33,829 nt of DNA, taken from positions 1 to 33,829 of the forward strand of contig JAFGLZ010000024.1 in assembly GCA_016927755.1 (NCBI GenBank), given 5' to 3'. Below the pieces are notes generated by a model, which was not told where the DNA came from, made no database searches, and saw only the letters and a program-made list of their open reading frames with translations. Position 1 is the stretch's first letter. Every line of letters starts with the position of its first letter. Position numbers and translations under genes: made by a program. Shown here piece by piece: positions 7,652-16,147 of this stretch. This DNA comes from Phycisphaerae bacterium. GTDB lineage: Bacteria; Planctomycetota; Phycisphaerae; UBA1845; JAFGLZ01.

Positions 7652-9562
7652 CTAGCTTCGTCGAGACCCTCGCCGAAAGCGTGTCCCCAGCGCCGTCAGC
7701 ACCAGCAGAAACGTCACCCCCGCCGGCACGCTGGCGCAAGCGGGCGACACCGGCGCAAGCGACGAGGCGCCCACGAATCTCGCCGTGATCACGCGCTCGC
7801 CATCCATCACCACCGTCAGCGGATTGTCCCCCTCGCTGCCCGCCGGAACGTCCCCCTCCCAAGCCTGGAACGCCCAACCGCTCGACGCCCTGGCCAGAAG
7901 CTGAACCGCCGTCCCCTCCGAATACGGACCCGAACCCGGCATCACCGTCCCCTCACCGATCACCTGGGCAATCAGCATGAAAGGCGCCCTGGCGAATCGA
8001 GCCCGAATCGAAAACGCTCGGTCCATCACGATCGTCAGCGGATTGTTGAATCGTTCCGAATCACTGACGTCCCCCTCCCAACCATCGAACACCCACCCGT
8101 CGGCCGGTGTCGCGATGACCGTAACCGGTACCCCCTCGGGATAGTCCCCCGAATCCGGCGAGACCGTCCCCTGACCCTCCACCCCCAACGCCAACGAGAA
8201 CTCGTTGAAAACAGCCGTGATCTCACGATCCTGGCTCATCGTCAGAACCAGCGGGTTCCTCGTCCGATCCTCGACCGGCACGTCGCCGTACCAGTACAGA
8301 AACGGCGATCCGCCCGTCGCCTTGGCCGTCAGCCTGACCGGCCACCACGGCGGATGGACTGCCTGGTTCGGCTCCACCACCACCTGACCGGCCTCAACAT
8401 CGCTCACGCTGGCCGTCAGACGATAGCTCCCGGACTGAAGAACGCGAAACCCAACGAACTCCGCCCCCGTGGTCACCTCTCGATACTGCCTGAACGCCGC
8501 GGCGGGTCCGCCGCTCTGGTACGACCTCCCCCGAGTCGAGTGCTGGATCGGGCCGGCGATCGAGTTCGAGTAATCCTGCCCCCACTCGTAGACGTTCCCG
8601 CTGAGGTCGTCGATCCCCCACGGATTGCCGTTGCTCTGGTAATACCACCCAACCGGAGTCGGAACGCGAATCGAATTCGGGTCGACGCCGCCCGGCAGGT
8701 TGGCGTCGTAAATCAGGAAGTTCGCCCTCGACAGATCCTGATCGTCAGACCCATACCCGTACTGCCAGTGGTACGCCGGAATCTCCTCGTCGTGGTCCCC
8801 GATCCTCTCGGTCCCCGGCGCGTTCGCGTCGTACCCCGCCGCCTTGTACCACTCGTTGAACCGGCTAGCCCGGCCGTCCAGGTACCCGTTCTCCAGGCCG
8901 ATGTCGTCCATCGGAAGGCGAACGCCTCGATACGCCGCCACCAAGACCTGACGCTCCCCGTCGCTCAAATCCCTCAGTGCCCACTCGCCGGCCGAGATGG
9001 TGACCGGATGCCAGTCCGAGACCGAAGCACCTTCCGTATAGCACCGCTGGTTGGGGTCCATCCCCAACTCGAGCGTCAGCCAGTTGCAGAACTTCACCGC
9101 CCCGATCCAACTGACACCGACAATCGGAAAATCCTCATCGTCCCCCGCGCATTGGTAGCGACTACCCACCGGACGATTCGCGTCGTAGCTCACGTCATAG
9201 TGCGGCGCATAAGTAAATACCGGGTCACAGTCGCTGATGTTGAATAGCCCGTCCGGCGCGCTCCCGTCCGCAAGGCCCACGTCCCCGGTCGCCCCGTCGA
9301 TGACCATGTACGAGCCCCGCTCGTTGTCGGCGTTCGCCTCCGCGTCGTTGAGAAACGCCAAGAACTGCCCCACGGTCACCTCCCACCGACCCATCCAGAA
9401 GTCGTACGACGGGCCGTTTGGCTCGCCGCCGCCGGGAACGAGCCGCATCTCGATAGGCACCTCGCCCATCAGCCGTGCCGTCGACAAGAGCAATAACAGG
9501 ATCGCGGTGAGGCATCGCGCAGGAACCACACGTCCGCCGCCCAGCATCCGCCACCTCCTCAT
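7652..9562 (-). CDS. Secreted FGE/SUMF1-fold protein with three InlB-type repeats
   Basis: The 636-residue protein starts with a signal peptide (about 1-33, ending LMGE). Residues ~37-385 follow the formylglycine-generating enzyme fold: MGRWEVTVGQFLAFLN, FCNWLTLELG, LSGNVYEWGQDYSN and the closing EFVGFRVLQSG. In true FGE the catalytic cysteines lie in the segment before GFR; here that segment reads SYQSGGPAAAFRQYR and has none, so it should not make formylglycine. Three ~75-residue repeats follow (each with 'GxG-VxPxSG', 'W.FxxWEGDV' and 'NPLT-VMD'), like the divergent InlB B-repeats of surface proteins. The C-terminus (SVPAGVTFLLVLTALGTRFR plus basic residues) resembles a membrane-anchor or PEP-CTERM-like sorting tail. 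It is probably a cell-surface or exported binding protein; the ligand is unknown. Confidence 0.85.
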   Translation of the reverse strand: MRRWRMLGGGRVVPARCLTAILLLLLSTARLMGEVPIEMRLVPGGGEPNGPSYDFWMGRWEVTVGQFLAFLNDAEANADNERGSYMVIDGATGDVGLADGSAPDGLFNISDCDPVFTYAPHYDVSYDANRPVGSRYQCAGDDEDFPIVGVSWIGAVKFCNWLTLELGMDPNQRCYTEGASVSDWHPVTISAGEWALRDLSDGERQVLVAAYRGVRLPMDDIGLENGYLDGRASRFNEWYKAAGYDANAPGTERIGDHDEEIPAYHWQYGYGSDDQDLSRANFLIYDANLPGGVDPNSIRVPTPVGWYYQSNGNPWGIDDLSGNVYEWGQDYSNSIAGPIQHSTRGRSYQSGGPAAAFRQYREVTTGAEFVGFRVLQSGSYRLTASVSDVEAGQVVVEPNQAVHPPWWPVRLTAKATGGSPFLYWYGDVPVEDRTRNPLVLTMSQDREITAVFNEFSLALGVEGQGTVSPDSGDYPEGVPVTVIATPADGWVFDGWEGDVSDSERFNNPLTIVMDRAFSIRARFARAPFMLIAQVIGEGTVMPGSGPYSEGTAVQLLARASSGWAFQAWEGDVPAGSEGDNPLTVVMDGERVITARFVGASSLAPVSPACASVPAGVTFLLVLTALGTRFRRGSRRS

Positions 9563-9821
9563 CCTGACCCGTGATAGGGGACCCCGCCCCTCGCCCAGTA
9601 CTTAGACTATAGCCAGCCGCCCCGATCCAAGGCAATCAAACCGCCTCCCTGCCCCCCCGCACCGCCCAGCGCCGCCACCGCGCCGCCGCCCTCGGCCCCC
9701 CTCCGCCCTGATGCGACGCATAGACCTGTCCCCTCATCCGCCACACCGTTTTCCCCGTTGTCATTGCCACCCATTCGGGGTAGTTTGGTGCCGCTTCCGA
9801 ACGAAAGGAGACGAGCACCCC

Positions 9822-11597
9822 ATGCCGACACCAGAGTCAGATGCCGCCATAAAATCCCTCGACAAGCTCTATGAGTTCGAAAGAGAGCCCATCCCACGGA
9901 ACAAGCTGCAGCCCGCACGGCACTTCGCCGCCCTCCTGGCCGGCGAGCACGTCGCCGGAACCGAGTTCGTCATCGGGGCGATGTTCGTGGCCTGGGGAGT
10001 CGGGACCTATGACGTCATCGTCGGACTCCTGCTTGGCAATCTCATGGCCGTGCTGACCTGGACCCTCATCTGTACGCCGATCGCAATCCAGACTCGGCTG
10101 ACCCTCTACTGGTACCTCCGAAAGATCGCCGGTCCCGTCACGACGATTATCTACAACCTCGCGAACGCCGCGCTGTTCTGCATCCTCGCAGGATGCATGA
10201 TCACCGTATCGGCTTCGTCCGTTCGAATCCTCTTCGGCATCCCAGCCCAAACGAACTGGTATCCCGAAGACTTCCGCTTCGTGATCCTCGTCCTCGCGCT
10301 CGGGTCGGTCGTGGTTACCTTGGCCGTGCTCGGCTTCAAGCGGCTGGCCCAATTCGCCCAAATCTGCGCCCCGTGGATGTTCCTGATGTTCCTCGGCGGC
10401 GGTCTGGTCCTGCTGCCGGGCGTCGCAGCCAAGACCGGATTCGGCGAGATCCGTAGCTTCTCCGACTTCTGGAGGCTCGCCGATGCCCATATCTGGACGG
10501 GCAAGACACCCGACGGAAGCGCATCCATGTCTTTCTGGCAGGTGGCCGCCTTCGCGTGGATCTGCAACCTGGCCATGCACGGCGGGCTGTCGGACATGGC
10601 CCTCTTCCGTTATGCCAAGGGCGTCTCCTGCGGGTTGACGTCCGCCTTCGGAATGTTCTTCGGACACTACGTCGCCTGGATCTGCGCCGGCATCATGGGC
10701 GCCGCGACGGCCCTGATGCTCGACGCGAATCTGGACACACTCGATTCGGGCGCGATCGCGATGCAGGGGCTGTGGCTGGCGGGCGGCATCGCCGTCATCC
10801 TGGCGGGCTGGACCACGTCCAACCCGACCATGTACCGCGCAGGTCTGGCGTTCCAGGCCGTCACCCCCGGCTGGCCTCGATGGGCCGTCACCGTCGCGGC
10901 CGGCGCCGCGACGACGATCATCGCGTGCTTCCCGTTCGTTTTCACCAAGCTCTTGAGCTTCGTCGGATGGTACGGGCTGATCCTCATGCCCGTCGGGGCC
11001 ATCGTCGTCGTCGAGCACTGGATCTTCCCGAGAATCGGATTCACCCGATACTGGGCCTCGCGCAAAGGCCTGAAGGTAAGCTGGCCCGCCCTGCTCAGTT
11101 GGGGAATCGCCGTCGGCGTCGCCATCCTCCTCTCGTGGTTCGAGGTCTTCAGGTACTTCCTCACCTCCGGACGACCCGACGGAGACACGTTCTTCTACTT
11201 CCTGCCGATCTGGTTGCTCACCGCCATCCTCTATACTGCCTTCGCCGCCATGGCCGGCGCCACCGGGCAATTCCCAGAGGAGCCGGAAGAAGCTGAACCG
11301 CCGACCTCCGCTGCCGACGTTTCCGCCGCCCCCCCCCAGTCCTCGACACCCGCTGAGACCACCAGTGACCAGAACCCCCAGGGCAGTACCGCCGCCATGT
11401 GGATCACGGGGACCCTCTCACTGGCATGCCTGGTCGCCTGCCTGGCCCTGCCGATCTGGGTCTTCGTCATGGGAACGACCGGCTACGAGGATCGCCTGGT
11501 AACGTTCAAGAAGATCATCATCGTCCCAAGCATCATCTACCTGATCACCGCCACCATCTGGGCAGTCCAGCGAGAGAAACAAGAGGGCGAATTCTGA
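9822..11597 (+). CDS. NCS1-like (purine/cytosine/nucleobase) permease
   Basis: A 591-residue polytopic membrane protein of the nucleobase:cation symporter-1 type. Many hydrophobic segments are separated by short charged loops; family-like features include the N-terminal AGEHVAGTEFVIGAMFVAWG, the LTLYWYLRKIAGP loop and the WTTSNPTMYRAGLAFQ segment late in the core. The ATG at 9822 is supported by AAAGGAG about ten bases upstream. The C-terminus is unusual: after the core comes an acidic/Pro/Ser/Thr-rich linker (EEPEEAEPPTSAADVS and on) followed by two further hydrophobic helices. Base use also differs from neighbours, with G above C in a hand-counted line (10741-10800: 25 G, 18 C). Substrate is not predictable; no nucleobase catabolic genes lie nearby. 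Confidence 0.8.
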   Translation: MPTPESDAAIKSLDKLYEFEREPIPRNKLQPARHFAALLAGEHVAGTEFVIGAMFVAWGVGTYDVIVGLLLGNLMAVLTWTLICTPIAIQTRLTLYWYLRKIAGPVTTIIYNLANAALFCILAGCMITVSASSVRILFGIPAQTNWYPEDFRFVILVLALGSVVVTLAVLGFKRLAQFAQICAPWMFLMFLGGGLVLLPGVAAKTGFGEIRSFSDFWRLADAHIWTGKTPDGSASMSFWQVAAFAWICNLAMHGGLSDMALFRYAKGVSCGLTSAFGMFFGHYVAWICAGIMGAATALMLDANLDTLDSGAIAMQGLWLAGGIAVILAGWTTSNPTMYRAGLAFQAVTPGWPRWAVTVAAGAATTIIACFPFVFTKLLSFVGWYGLILMPVGAIVVVEHWIFPRIGFTRYWASRKGLKVSWPALLSWGIAVGVAILLSWFEVFRYFLTSGRPDGDTFFYFLPIWLLTAILYTAFAAMAGATGQFPEEPEEAEPPTSAADVSAAPPQSSTPAETTSDQNPQGSTAAMWITGTLSLACLVACLALPIWVFVMGTTGYEDRLVTFKKIIIVPSIIYLITATIWAVQREKQEGEF

Positions 11598-11640
11598 GCT
11601 GCCTGCAGGAATGTTTGAACAGATAGCCAAGAATGGGTGG

Positions 11641-11660
11641 CCCATCGCTTCAGCGGTGGG
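11641..11660. repeat. Dispersed palindromic repeat (CCCATCGC-TTCA-GCGGTGGG), copy 1
   Basis: An 8-bp stem with one G-T pair and a TTCA loop. The same 20 bases recur at 30547-30566, again preceded by GGGTG and followed within about ten bases by GAATTC. Such hairpins are dispersed in many PVC genomes and resemble REP elements. Confidence 0.75.
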
Positions 11661-11805
11661 GGTCGCGAATTCAGGTTGGGGATCGTGTCTCCGACGGCCA
11701 AAGCCATGAACCGTGCATCGAACGTCTTCAAGGAGCACGCTGTTCATTCATTGTTGCGGGCCGCTTGGAACAACACCGACATCACTGACGCAAGGTGCCC
11801 ACGAG

Positions 11806-11982
11806 ATGCCACGACCCCGCGGCGATCGTCCCAACGTCCTCGTCCTCTTCACCTCCGACCACGGCTGCCACTTCAAGACCCGCAACGACGAGTACAAGCG
11901 GTCATGCCACGAAAGCTCCGTCCGAATACCCACTGCACTGCAAGGCCCGGGCCTCGACGCCGGCGGACAGACCCGCCAGTAG
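11806..11982 (+). pseudogene. Sulfatase remnant with large internal deletion
   Basis: The frame starts MPRPRGDRPNVLVLFTSDHG and goes on CHFKTRNDEYKRSCHESSVR, IPTALQGPGLDAGG, then stops after QTRQ (59 residues). The first part, RPNVLVL, is the N-terminal strand of type I sulfatases, normally followed by a metal Asp pair and the C-x-P/S-R modification site. The second part (VLFTSDHGCHF...HESSxRIP) normally lies a few hundred residues later. The two are joined through a similar 'VLVLFTSD' sequence, as expected for a deletion between short matching segments. The C-terminal part is missing too. The gene cannot encode an active sulfatase. A hairpin repeat lies 145 bases upstream. Confidence 0.8.
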
Positions 11983-12145
11983 CCCCTCTCTGCCGGACAA
12001 AAGAGGAATACATCCCAAGCCCAAGGCATCAAAAAGCTAGAGCTTGGCTCATGTGCTAAGTGCACTCGATAATTCGTCGTATGCATGCCAGTCGTTGGCG
12101 ATTTGATGCGTTCGCAACATCCCAGCCTGAAAGAGGAGGCATATC

Positions 12146-12730
12146 ATGACGCTCGTGAACTCGACCATGCTGGAACTAGGAACGCTCGCACCCCAATTCG
12201 AGCTGACCGATGAGGTCTCCGGACAAGCCATCACCCCCGACGCCGCCGCCAAGGCCAAGGGCCTGCTGGTCATGTTCATCTGTAAGCACTGCCCCTACGT
12301 CAAGCACGTGCAGGACGAACTCGCCCGAATCGGCAATGACTACGCCGAAAAGGACATCGGCATCGTGGCCATCAGCTCAAACGACGCCCAGGCCTACCCC
12401 GAAGACTCGCCCGCCAACCTCCAGGCAATGGCCCGGGATCTCGGCTTCACCTTCCCCGTCTGCCACGACGAGACACAACAGGTCGCCAAGGCCTACACCG
12501 CCGCCTGTACCCCCGACTTCTTCCTCTTCGATGCCGACATGAAGCTCGTCTATCGAGGCCAGCTCGATGACAGCCGCCCCGGGAACGACAAACCCCTCAC
12601 CGGAAAAGACCTCCGAGCCGCCCTCGACGCCGTCCTCGCCGGAAAACCCGTCGCCGCCGAACAGCGACCCAGCGCGGGCTGCAACATCAAATGGAAACCC
12701 GGCAAAGAGCCACCCTACTTCACGGGCTAG
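12146..12730 (+). CDS. Thioredoxin-fold (AhpC/TSA-like) redox protein
   Basis: A 194-residue cytosolic protein with no signal peptide. Residues ~8-45 read LELGTLAPQFELTDEVSGQA, a peroxiredoxin-type opening, followed by VMFICKHCPYVKHVQDELAR, where CKHC is a CxxC redox site in the thioredoxin position. Later blocks VAISSNDAQAYPEDSP and AYTAACTPDFFLFDADMKLV match the thioredoxin-family group common in planctomycetes and cyanobacteria. The final residues (SAGCNIKWKPG) hold a further cysteine, also typical of that group. The ATG has a strong AGAGGAGG ribosome-binding site seven bases upstream. The gene stands alone. Reductant and target are unknown. Confidence 0.88.
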   Translation: MTLVNSTMLELGTLAPQFELTDEVSGQAITPDAAAKAKGLLVMFICKHCPYVKHVQDELARIGNDYAEKDIGIVAISSNDAQAYPEDSPANLQAMARDLGFTFPVCHDETQQVAKAYTAACTPDFFLFDADMKLVYRGQLDDSRPGNDKPLTGKDLRAALDAVLAGKPVAAEQRPSAGCNIKWKPGKEPPYFTG

Positions 12731-12760
12731 ATGACCGTATGCGAATCTCCGCCACCCTAG

Positions 12761-12779
12761 CACGGGCGTCTCGCCCGTG
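12761..12779. repeat. Dispersed palindromic repeat (CACGGGC-loop-GCCCGTG), copy 1
   Basis: CACGGGC-GTCTC-GCCCGTG, a perfect 7-bp stem, between the convergent genes at 12730 and 12819. A second copy with loop ATCTT is at 30506-30524. It may act as a transcription stop here because no other terminator is visible. Confidence 0.75.
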
Positions 12780-12818
12780 ACCATCCATATGCCAGCCGGC
12801 TTGGCATCACAAGCCCGG

Positions 12819-13730
12819 TCACCCAATCGCCCCCCCCACGTACCGCGCCGCGATAAGCATCAACGCCCCCCCGATAATCAACCGGATGACCAGCGTCGGC
12901 ACCCACCTCTGCAAGTAGCTCCCAAAGTAGATCCCCGCCATCCCGCCGAGCCCGAACAGCCCCCCGAGCAGCCAGTCCGGCGACGCATCCTCCACATGCC
13001 CCCCGGGCGCCAGCCCATAGCAAATCGCCGCCGCCACCGACGAAATCCACGTCGAAAACAACGCCGCCCCCGACACCACGTACACCGGCAGGTTCAGCAC
13101 CGAAATGCAGAACGGCGCCATGATCGCGCCCCCGCCGATCCCGTACGCGCCGCCCACCACCCCCACGACCAGCGACAACGCCAGCAACGGCGCCGTGCCG
13201 AAACGATACGTCTGGCCCTGAAAATCCACGCTCGCCGAACGCCACCCCAGCCGCCCCCCCGTGATCCGGTCAGACCCCTTGAACCCGCCCCCCGCCTTCC
13301 TCGCAGATCGACCCAGCAGCTCCGCCGCCACGCCGTAAAAGAGGCGAACGCCCATGTACCCCAATACCAGCCCCACGAAGACCTTGAAGTGCTCCGGCCG
13401 CGGCAGATACGTCACCCGAATGTAGTAGCCCGCCGCGATCCCCGGCACCGTCCCCAGCGTCAGCAGCGCCAGCAACGGCCACGCAAGCCGACCCTCCCGA
13501 ATGTGCCGGTACACCCCCAGCGGAATCGACACCACGTTGTAGACGAAGTTCGTCCCACTCACCCCGGGCGCCGTGTACCCCAACACGCTCATCTGGAACG
13601 GCAAGAGCACGAACGCGCCCGAAAGCCCACCCATCGACGTCAGCGACGAGATAACGAACATCACCAGCGGCGGCAGCAGCAGGTTCGTCTCGACCCCCGA
13701 AATCGGAAACTCGTACCGAAGAAAGTCCAT
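12819..13730 (-). CDS. TSUP-family (TauE/SafE) membrane exporter
   Basis: A 303-residue inner-membrane protein with about eight hydrophobic segments in two related halves, the pattern of the TauE/SafE sulfite/organosulfonate exporter family. Characteristic pieces are the N-terminal SSLTSMGGLSGAFVLLPFQM and the second-half GVVGGAYGIGGGAIMAPFCI, both glycine-rich repeats lining the transport path. I chose ATG 13730 (MDFLRYEFP) because GGGAGG sits seven bases upstream; a GTG at 13754 in the same frame would overlap that site. It diverges from the glycyl-radical gene at 13864. The transported anion is not deducible; sulfite or a sulfonate is typical. Confidence 0.9.
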   Translation of the reverse strand: MDFLRYEFPISGVETNLLLPPLVMFVISSLTSMGGLSGAFVLLPFQMSVLGYTAPGVSGTNFVYNVVSIPLGVYRHIREGRLAWPLLALLTLGTVPGIAAGYYIRVTYLPRPEHFKVFVGLVLGYMGVRLFYGVAAELLGRSARKAGGGFKGSDRITGGRLGWRSASVDFQGQTYRFGTAPLLALSLVVGVVGGAYGIGGGAIMAPFCISVLNLPVYVVSGAALFSTWISSVAAAICYGLAPGGHVEDASPDWLLGGLFGLGGMAGIYFGSYLQRWVPTLVIRLIIGGALMLIAARYVGGAIG

Positions 13731-13821
13731 CACGCCGCCTCCCAACCAGCGCACGTCAAACTAACCCGCCCACCGCCCTGCGTCCACAACCACCCCCCGC
13801 CTTCAGTTCCGCCCAAGGATC

Positions 13822-13830
13822 TGATATACC
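13822..13830 (+). promoter_or_regulatory. Extended -10 promoter candidate for the glycyl-radical operon
   Basis: TG-A-TATACC fits an extended -10 element, about 33 bases before the ATG at 13864. The 9-mer CTGATATAC also occurs at 26019-26027 ahead of the large glycan gene. No good -35 is seen, which extended -10 promoters tolerate. Confidence 0.4.
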
Positions 13831-13863
13831 TGGACATACAGGACTTGAACGAGACCCGCTTGG

Positions 13864-16011
13864 ATGTCCGAGACGCTCGACCAATCCGACCTGCTGCTGC
13901 GTCTGACCCCCGACCGCCTCCACGACATCGGAGAGCACCTCAGCGCAGGCGTCTTCACCGACCCCGACGCGCCGATCATCGTCCGCATCGCCCAAGGTCT
14001 GCATCACTTCGTCCAACACGTCGAGCTCGAGCCCTATCGCGGCGAATCGCTCTACCCCACCGGCCAAGCCGTCTGGCAGCGACCGCCCGCCATGATCGTC
14101 CGGTGGCACTACGTGAGTATCTCCCCGATCGACCAGCACGTCCTCGAGCGGAAACGCACCGCATTCGCCGACACCCCCGAAAGACTCGAGACTCTCAACG
14201 CCATCGAACGCTTCTGGCGCGATTACCCGCCCGCCGGCGGCTACACCCACAGCATCCCCAACTACGATCGAATGCTCGCCGAAGGCCTCCGCGGCGCCCA
14301 AATGCGAATCGAGTCCGGCGCAGCCCAAGCCCAACACGAGCCCGACGACGAAGCACGCGGCCTCTACGACGCCATGCGCATAACCCTCGACGCCGCCCGA
14401 ATCCTACACCAGAGGTTCGTCCGACAGATCCAGACCGCCACGCTCGACGACCCCGACGACCGGGCCAATCAGCAGCGACTCCTCGATGCCTGCGCCCGCG
14501 TCCCCGAGCATCCCGCCAAAACCTTCTACGAGGCCATGCTCGCCGCCAACTTCTTCTACTATCTCGACGGGCCCGACGATCTCGGACGCTTCGACCAATT
14601 CATGTGGCCCTACTACAAGGCCGACCTCGACGCCGGTCGTATCGATCGAAACGAGGCCCTCGCACTGGTCGCCAGACTCTGGAAGAACACCGACCAGGCT
14701 TGCGCCTGGAACACCGCCATCGGCGGAAGCAAGCCCGACGGCTCCCGCGCCGACAACGACCTCACCCTCGTCTGCCTCGAGGCCGCACGTGGCATGCGCC
14801 GACCCAACCTCGCCCTCCGCATCCGAAAGGACACGCCCCAGGCCGTCTGGGACGCCGCCTTCGACACCATCCGAACCGGATGCGGACTCCCCGCCCTCTA
14901 CTGCGAGGAAAACTACCTCCAGGCCATCCGTGAGGCCCACCTCAACGTGCCCGACGAGGACATGCACCGGTTCGCCTTCGGAGGCTGCACCGAACTGATG
15001 ATCCACGGCTGCAGCAACGTCGGTTCGCTCGACGGCGACTTCAATATGCCTAAGCTCCTCGTCGATTCCCTCCGCCAGGACCTGCCCGAGTGCCGGACCT
15101 TCGACGCCTTCTACGAGGCCTACAAGCGCCGCTGCGCCGGAACCATCAGCGATACCGCCGGCGAGATCTCCGCCGCCCAACGACGAAAGGCCCTCTGGCA
15201 CCCCCAGCCCATCCGATCCCTCATGATCGACGACTGCCTCCAACGCGGCTGGGAGTACGCGGCCGGCGGCGCTCGGTATAACTGGTCCGTCGTCAACATC
15301 ATGGGCCTGGGCAACGCCGTCGATTCGCTCTGCGCGGTCCGCGAGGTCCTCTTCGAGAAACAAGAGCTCTCCGCCGCCGAACTCCTCGACGTCCTCGACC
15401 GCGACTACGACGGCGCCGAGCGATGGCGGCAGCGGTTCGCCCTGTGCCCTCGCTACGGCAACGGCCACGAGCGTGCCGATCGCCTCGCCCGCGACCTCTC
15501 CGAGTTCGTCTTCACCCAATGGCAGCGATACGCCCCCTGGCGCGGCGGAAAGTTCCTCCCCGCCTGCCTCATGTTCACCACCTACGCGCTATTCGGCGAG
15601 GTCGTCGCCGCCACCCCCGACGGACGCCGAAACGCCCAGCCCATCGCCGACTCCGCCGGACCCGTCCAAGGACGGGACCGCGGCGGGCCGACCGCCATGC
15701 TCCGCTCCGTCGCCGGCATCGACCAGCGGCACGCGCCCGGCACACTCGTCGTCAACGTCCGCTTCAGCCCTTCCATCTTCGCCACCCCCCAAGATCGCGC
15801 CAGGCTCCAGTCCCTCGTCCGTGCCTACTTCGACATGGGCGGAATGCAGCTCCAAATCAACGTCGTCGACCAGGCCGTTCTCGAGGCCGCCATGGCCGAC
15901 CCCGACAAATACGGCGACATGATCATCCGAATCGGAGGATTCAGCGAGTACTGGAAGAACCTCTCCCCCGCCCTCCGGCGAAGCGTCCTGGAGCGAACCG
16001 AGCATGTCTGA
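13864..16011 (+). CDS. Glycyl-radical enzyme (PFL/dehydratase superfamily), eliminase type
   Basis: A 715-residue oxygen-sensitive enzyme that uses a backbone glycyl radical and a catalytic cysteine. The cysteine loop reads HRFAFGGCTELMIHGCSNVG, giving Cys375-x-Glu377. The Cys-x-Glu pair is typical of dehydratase/lyase members (glycerol, choline, propanediol types) rather than the Cys-Cys of pyruvate formate-lyase. The radical loop near the C-terminus is IIRIGGFSEYWKNLSP, with Gly692 in the R-I-x-G-F position. The N-terminal domain has GGYTHSIPNYDRML, the usual 'H..P.Y...L' motif. It is shorter than most characterised members. The activase follows at 16144, with a 47-codon frame between. Substrate is unknown; I could not assign a known class. 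Confidence 0.92.
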   Translation: MSETLDQSDLLLRLTPDRLHDIGEHLSAGVFTDPDAPIIVRIAQGLHHFVQHVELEPYRGESLYPTGQAVWQRPPAMIVRWHYVSISPIDQHVLERKRTAFADTPERLETLNAIERFWRDYPPAGGYTHSIPNYDRMLAEGLRGAQMRIESGAAQAQHEPDDEARGLYDAMRITLDAARILHQRFVRQIQTATLDDPDDRANQQRLLDACARVPEHPAKTFYEAMLAANFFYYLDGPDDLGRFDQFMWPYYKADLDAGRIDRNEALALVARLWKNTDQACAWNTAIGGSKPDGSRADNDLTLVCLEAARGMRRPNLALRIRKDTPQAVWDAAFDTIRTGCGLPALYCEENYLQAIREAHLNVPDEDMHRFAFGGCTELMIHGCSNVGSLDGDFNMPKLLVDSLRQDLPECRTFDAFYEAYKRRCAGTISDTAGEISAAQRRKALWHPQPIRSLMIDDCLQRGWEYAAGGARYNWSVVNIMGLGNAVDSLCAVREVLFEKQELSAAELLDVLDRDYDGAERWRQRFALCPRYGNGHERADRLARDLSEFVFTQWQRYAPWRGGKFLPACLMFTTYALFGEVVAATPDGRRNAQPIADSAGPVQGRDRGGPTAMLRSVAGIDQRHAPGTLVVNVRFSPSIFATPQDRARLQSLVRAYFDMGGMQLQINVVDQAVLEAAMADPDKYGDMIIRIGGFSEYWKNLSPALRRSVLERTEHV

Positions 16012-16147
16012 AACCAAAGCCATCCCGGGCGTGCCCGAAAAGCACCGTAACCCGTGTGTCCGCGTCAGCGCATTCAGTCAGAAACCCCACCTGCTCGATC
16101 GACCGATGCAGGACCACATCATCGCGAGGACAAAACACGCAAAATGA
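16004..16147 (+). CDS. Small overlapping ORF between GRE and activase (47 aa)
   Basis: The frame begins with ATG at 16004, inside the last codons of the radical enzyme, and ends with TGA at 16145-16147, overlapping the activase start as ATGA. The product begins MSETKAIPGVPEKHRNPCVR and ends in a basic ARTKHAK tail; it has one cysteine and no clear hydrophobic segment. Overlap at both ends is the geometry of translational coupling. Hand-counted third-position GC is about two-thirds, lower than its neighbours, and no strong ribosome-binding site was checked, so it may be chance. A different small subunit exists in hydroxyphenylacetate decarboxylase, but that one carries two iron-sulfur clusters, and this product cannot. 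Confidence 0.4.
   Translation: MSETKAIPGVPEKHRNPCVRVSAFSQKPHLLDRPMQDHIIARTKHAK

Larger units (their letters stand above)
11598..12145. other. Decayed region between permease and thioredoxin-like gene
   Basis: This 548-bp stretch carries no intact gene. It contains a dispersed hairpin repeat (11641-11660) and a sulfatase remnant (11806-11982), both listed separately. The last ~160 bases hold only the ribosome-binding region AGAGGAGG of the gene at 12146. It appears to be the scar of a lost gene. Confidence 0.6.

Noticed and set aside
7553..9247. 564-codon plus-strand frame opposite the FGE-like gene
   Set aside because: Antisense shadow: low-complexity Arg/Pro-rich, whereas the minus strand gives clear FGE and repeat motifs.
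9837..11270. 477-codon minus-strand frame opposite the permease
   Set aside because: Acidic, Gly/Asp/Glu-rich shadow of a membrane protein gene; no ribosome-binding site or family.
12777..14933. Very long plus-strand open frame (718 codons) across the TSUP and GRE genes
   Set aside because: Arg/Pro/His-rich translation with no family features; it overlaps two recognised genes and is expected from high GC.
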